DNA of 64,000 nucleotides from Desulfobacteraceae bacterium Eth-SRB2 (GTDB lineage Bacteria > Desulfobacterota > Desulfobacteria > Desulfobacterales > UBA11574): contig RPGQ01000009.1 of the NCBI GenBank assembly GCA_004193595.1, positions 1 through 64,000 of the forward strand. Reading direction: 5' to 3'. Shown here piece by piece: positions 60,996-64,000 of this stretch. The notes beneath the pieces were generated by a model, which was given only the letters and a program-made list of their open reading frames with translations, did no database searches and was not told the origin of the DNA. The first letter of the stretch is position 1. Every line of letters begins with the position of its first letter. The position numbers and the translations under genes are program-made.

Positions 60996-62362
60996 ACCTT
61001 TTGCCGCGCCCTGGCGGCGGCTTTTAGAACGTCCACTTTAACGTCTACATAATCATAAACCCTGGCTTTTTTCTTTCCGGGTGCGGGCCGGAGAACCCTG
61101 CCAATGTATTGAAGCACCCTGCCGCTGAATTTTATGGGCGTTGTGAGAAACAATGGGGATAAATCCCTATGATCAAACCCCTCTCCTATGAGCTGCCCTG
61201 TAGCCACCAACACGTTGACGTCTCCCTGATTTAAACGATCGATAACCTCCCGCCGCTGACTGCCGGTAAGATCGCCGGTCAAAAGTTCGCACGATATTTT
61301 ATATCTGTATTGCAAAAGCGCGCACAGGTTCTCACAGTGTTTTTTTCTGTCTGAAAGAACCAGACATACACCTTCGGCGTTGTTATATACCTCCTGTGCA
61401 ACATCCCATGCAATCAGGCGGTTTCTTTCGTCGTCCGAAGTGAGTTCGGATATCATTTTGCTGTATTCATTCACCGGATCATAATACGGTTTAAAATCGG
61501 TTTCCCTGATGATAATTTCAGCAGACAGCACATCACCGCTTTCAACCAGAAGACTTTGATCAACCTTGTGATGTACATCTCCCAGGTGCCAAAATATCAA
61601 TTTTGACAGCCGGTCCCGGCGCCACGGGGTTGCCGACAATCCGAGCATATATTTGGAATCAAAATCACTCACCGCCTGGGTAAAGGTCCGGCTGGGGCAC
61701 CGATGGCATTCATCCACCAGCAGAAACCCCGCATATTGGGATACGTCTTCCGCACATTTATACAAAGATTGAACAAGGGCCACCGTAATTTTTTCGCCCA
61801 CAACTTTTTTCCCGCTGCCGATAAAGCCCACGTCCTCCTCAGGGATTCCGAGAAACTCCCCTACCCTTTCCACCCATTGATACGCCAGATCTTTGGTATG
61901 CACCACAATCAGGGCAGGTTGCCGGCGCCGGGCGACAATATAAAGCGCCATAACCGTTTTTCCGCTACCCGTGGGGGCGTCCAATGTGCCGAAATCCCTT
62001 GACAGCATAACCGTAACCGCTTTGTTCTGGAACGGCTTTAATTGCCCGGAAAAACTGAAATCCACCGGGGGCAACACCCGTCTCCGATCATCAATATTAA
62101 CCGTTACTCCCCGACGCCTGCAGAGCAAGAGCAACTGACGCATATACCCCCGCGGTATCCACAGGCCGCCGCCCCGGGTTTTATCATAGAATCTAAGCCG
62201 TTTTGGGGTGCCCCGGTTCCAGCGGCCCATTCTCTCATTTTCCAGCCACTTGGGGTTGGGAAATGTCAGCATATCCATGAGATTGGCCCGGATTTCCGCA
62301 GGAATATTGGAAAGCCTGAGATTGTTTGTCAGGATGATTTTCAAGGGGGTGGTGTTTGTCAT
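60920..62362 (-). CDS. DEAD/DEAH-box helicase, XPB/Rad25-like
   Basis: 480 residues from the ATG at 62362; a TTG at 62404 lies in the neighbouring repeat. The helicase motifs are LDAPTGSGKTVMALYIVARR, LLVDECHRCPS, GLSATPWRRD, LVATGQLIGEGFD and QYIGRVLRPAPGKK. The N-terminal ~110 residues (NNLRLSNIPAEIRANLMDML) are unlike XPB. Its 3' end overlaps the DAC gene. Function in repair or transcription is a guess. Confidence 0.9.
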   Translation of the reverse strand: MTNTTPLKIILTNNLRLSNIPAEIRANLMDMLTFPNPKWLENERMGRWNRGTPKRLRFYDKTRGGGLWIPRGYMRQLLLLCRRRGVTVNIDDRRRVLPPVDFSFSGQLKPFQNKAVTVMLSRDFGTLDAPTGSGKTVMALYIVARRRQPALIVVHTKDLAYQWVERVGEFLGIPEEDVGFIGSGKKVVGEKITVALVQSLYKCAEDVSQYAGFLLVDECHRCPSRTFTQAVSDFDSKYMLGLSATPWRRDRLSKLIFWHLGDVHHKVDQSLLVESGDVLSAEIIIRETDFKPYYDPVNEYSKMISELTSDDERNRLIAWDVAQEVYNNAEGVCLVLSDRKKHCENLCALLQYRYKISCELLTGDLTGSQRREVIDRLNQGDVNVLVATGQLIGEGFDHRDLSPLFLTTPIKFSGRVLQYIGRVLRPAPGKKKARVYDYVDVKVDVLKAAARARQKVYAPESHFSSNGGETAHLETGFHSH

Positions 62363-62391
62363 ATTTTTCCCTACTGCCAACGCAGCCCCGG

Positions 62392-62737
62392 GGGTGTAAA
62401 TCAAGACTGTTTTTTGCTAAGATTGCTATGGCTATTTGGTTTCAGGTGTCAGGTGTCAGGAAACATGTTCATTTGAGGAGCGCCTGAATTGGCTTCCTAA
62501 CTCGTATTTCTCTTCTTGGTGCCACTTGTGCGTCAAATCACAGACATCGATGGGTAATCCACACAACTTTTTATAGACCTCAAGATCCTCCACGTCCATA
62601 AAATTTCTATTGGTCACCTCGTTTCCCCTTTAATCCTTAACCCTGAAACCTGAAACCTGAAACCTAAAAAAAGCTTCGGAGCCACGGTTTGTCAATAGAA
62701 AGGCATCAGCGTTTACCAACGGTCTTGATTTCCACCC
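62392..62737 (-). mobile_element. TIR-bounded repeat element, copy 3
   Basis: The ends are GGGTGTAAATCAAGACTG and CGGTCTTGATTTCCACCC. Inside are CAGGTGT heptamers and a 5' fragment of the four-helix-bundle gene. One end overlaps the 3' end of the DUF4338 gene; the other lies 30 bp upstream of the helicase start. Confidence 0.8.
62460..62600 (-). pseudogene. Fragment of a four-helix-bundle (23S IVS-type) gene
   Basis: On the minus strand from 62600: MDVEDLEVYKKLCGLPIDVC, then DLTHKWHQEEKYELGSQFRR, SSNEH. Only about 45 residues remain, without the stop codon of the 43989 copy. Confidence 0.7.
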
Positions 62738-63639
62738 GCCAACAGCTCTTGCCGAAATCGTTTACATAGCGGATAAACATAAATCTCTTTGACAGCCATC
62801 CCGTGCCGTTTATTCTCCCGGTCCATCCGACCTCGGCCCGTGGTCGCTCCCAGGTGAATCCAGTTGGCGGCTTTATAACAAATACCCTTGAATCGTTTTT
62901 GATCCACCAGCGTTTCCATAAGAACCGGACGATAACCATAACAACTTTGCCAATCATCCGGAATTGTTTTGACAGCCATGGCAAGAACCGAACTGGCAAG
63001 ATTTTTGACCTTAACCCATGGAAATATAAGAAACCGACTGTTATTAATGATCTTTTGTAGGTTGCGCTTGCGTTGCTCATGGTCCCACTGAATCCATCGA
63101 TCCCTCGGGGCCATCTTCCATGCCGGACTGGAAAATTGTAGGCATCCGAGAAGCACACCCTGATTTGTGCCGGATTTAATAAAATATCGTAATTGTGCTC
63201 CGAAAGCTAATCGATAACCCAGGTAATGGTATCGATCAACGTACTCATACCACAACTGTCTATGTTCTTTGGATTGGACCCTTGTCAATAATATGGGAGA
63301 TAGTTCATTTAGCTTCACTGAAATGGCGGTCTGAGTATTTGCCTGCTCGGTTCTGGGGATATTTATTTTTGCATCATTCGCATACTGCTTTCTGCACGCG
63401 GGCAGTCGGATGATTGCTTTTGCATCCAAACGTTCGAGGAATTGACGGCATTCAACGGTTTTTAATTTCCCTGTTGGTCTTTTCCAGGAAAATAACTCAC
63501 AGATGGTATTGGCAAGTTCAGAACGGCTGAGCTTTGGAAAAGTGGATACAATTTCAACGATTTCATTCAATTGAACTTTGCTAACAACTTGACCGCAAAA
63601 TGTCTCATAAGATATCGGTTCTATTTGATCACCTGTCAT
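62713..63639 (-). CDS. DUF4338 (Druantia DruA-like) protein
   Basis: 308 residues from the ATG at 63639 (a TTG at 63708 lies in the adjoining repeat). An N-terminal helical domain (PKLSRSELANTICELFSWKR, then PTGKLKTVECR) precedes the DUF4338 domain. Its marks are YHYLGYRLAFGAQLRYFIKS, NNSRFLIFPWVKVKNLASSV and ETLVDQKRFKGICYKAANWI, then GATTGRGRMDR. DruA belongs to the Druantia anti-phage system, but DUF4338 also occurs alone in many copies. No other Druantia gene is near. The last eight codons come from the adjoining repeat end, so the C-terminus is altered. It is flanked by two same-way copies of the TIR element. Confidence 0.85.
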   Translation of the reverse strand: MTGDQIEPISYETFCGQVVSKVQLNEIVEIVSTFPKLSRSELANTICELFSWKRPTGKLKTVECRQFLERLDAKAIIRLPACRKQYANDAKINIPRTEQANTQTAISVKLNELSPILLTRVQSKEHRQLWYEYVDRYHYLGYRLAFGAQLRYFIKSGTNQGVLLGCLQFSSPAWKMAPRDRWIQWDHEQRKRNLQKIINNSRFLIFPWVKVKNLASSVLAMAVKTIPDDWQSCYGYRPVLMETLVDQKRFKGICYKAANWIHLGATTGRGRMDRENKRHGMAVKEIYVYPLCKRFRQELLAGGNQDRW

Positions 63640-63696
63640 TTTTTTGTAAGTTCTCAATAAGTTCTGGTGTATTAAATAATCATATTGACCCGCCAA

Positions 63697-64000
63697 GGGT
63701 GAAATCAAGACTGTTGTTTGCTAAAATTGCCATGGCTATTTGGTTTCAGGTTTCAGGTGTCAGGAGGCATGCAGCCCTGAGGGAACGATTCATCATTTAC
63801 GCCATACACTGCCGTTTCCTTAATTAACTGCCAGCGGCGTTCTCGCTCTGGGACTTTCCGCTCCAATGTTTTCTCCAATCCATTCAACAAATGTGTAACC
63901 GACACAACTTTTTATAGGCCTCAAGATCCTCCACGTCCATATAATTGCTATTGGTCACCTCGTTTCCCCCTTAACCCTGACACCTGACACCTGACACCTG
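63697..64000 (-). mobile_element. TIR-bounded repeat element, copy 4, cut by window edge
   Basis: It begins GGGTGAAATCAAGACTGTTG, followed by CAGGTTT/CAGGTGT heptamers, and ends in CCTGACACCTG heptamers at the window edge. A third four-helix-bundle remnant (MDVEDLEAYKKLCRLHI, minus strand, near 63940) is inside. Orientation matches the copy at 62392. Confidence 0.75.

Noticed and set aside
62713..63639. A complete Druantia defence system
   Set aside because: Only a DruA-like (DUF4338) gene is present. No druB to druE partners are seen; the neighbouring helicase is XPB-like and on the other side of a repeat, not the large Druantia helicase.

Overview
The window comes from a sulfate-reducing member of the Desulfobacterota (former Deltaproteobacteria), most like the Desulfobacterales. 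The strongest sign is a complete dsrMKJOP operon (32005-37060) preceded by an RsbRD-type gene. Other signs are system II cytochrome c maturation genes, a sigma-54 response regulator with its own -24/-12 promoter, GatCA, and many interspersed repeats between genes. Base composition is moderate, and operon genes are tightly spaced, often sharing ATGA or TGATG overlaps.

Layout. 1-1693: two DUF1566-type exported proteins, minus strand. 2325-7440: a minus-strand housekeeping operon ribF - flippase-like membrane gene - def - fmt - rsmB. 7586-8055: tRNA-Leu(CAG) with a decayed integrase beside it. 8056-11692: resB, a ccsA with a DUF805 domain inserted, and a TIGR01777 epimerase. 12058-15277: LMW phosphatase, Nudix and M20 genes. 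15556-21440: an accessory island. It holds a broken integron-type integrase, a TIR-like gene, an HNH gene and a cold-shock/DUF1294 gene separated by attC-like sites, then remnants of a type I restriction locus with a PIN toxin-antitoxin fragment, an integrase N-terminal fragment and a HigBA-type module. 21648-28417: PP-loop ATPase, enolase-superfamily enzyme, histidine kinase, radical SAM protein and acyltransferase, minus strand. 29456-30808: sigma-54 regulator. 31340-37060: dsr operon. 37293-42719: CbiM-CbiL-CbiQ-CbiO cobalt/nickel transporter, with an LbtU-like porin and a DUF4198 protein on the other strand. 43029-49542: CBS-ACT, argS, SPOR, gatC, gatA. 49583-55000: GxxExxY gene, a 59-residue gene, an IS630 element, mutL, FadL. 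55355-58862: porin and a decayed beta-propeller-like gene. 59319-62362: a DAC-like gene split by a repeat, and an XPB-like helicase. 62713-63639: a DUF4338 (DruA-like) gene between two copies of a repeat.

The most unusual content is the repeats. Many intergenic elements share one design: a short oligomer (7, 8 or 10 nt) repeated in tandem on one side, and its complement repeated on the other side, around a variable loop. The oligomer differs from element to element. One has a GxxExxY gene in its loop. Others carry broken four-helix-bundle (23S-IVS type) genes, and one interrupts a DAC-domain gene in frame. A TIR-bounded subfamily (1936-2208, 43857-44470, 62392-62737, 63697 to window end) shows a 9-bp target duplication and a matching empty site in the same window. 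Two copies flank the DUF4338 gene.

In function, the housekeeping and respiratory operons look intact. The accessory parts show repeated gain and decay of mobile DNA. All assignments rest on reading motifs and translations; no database search was run.
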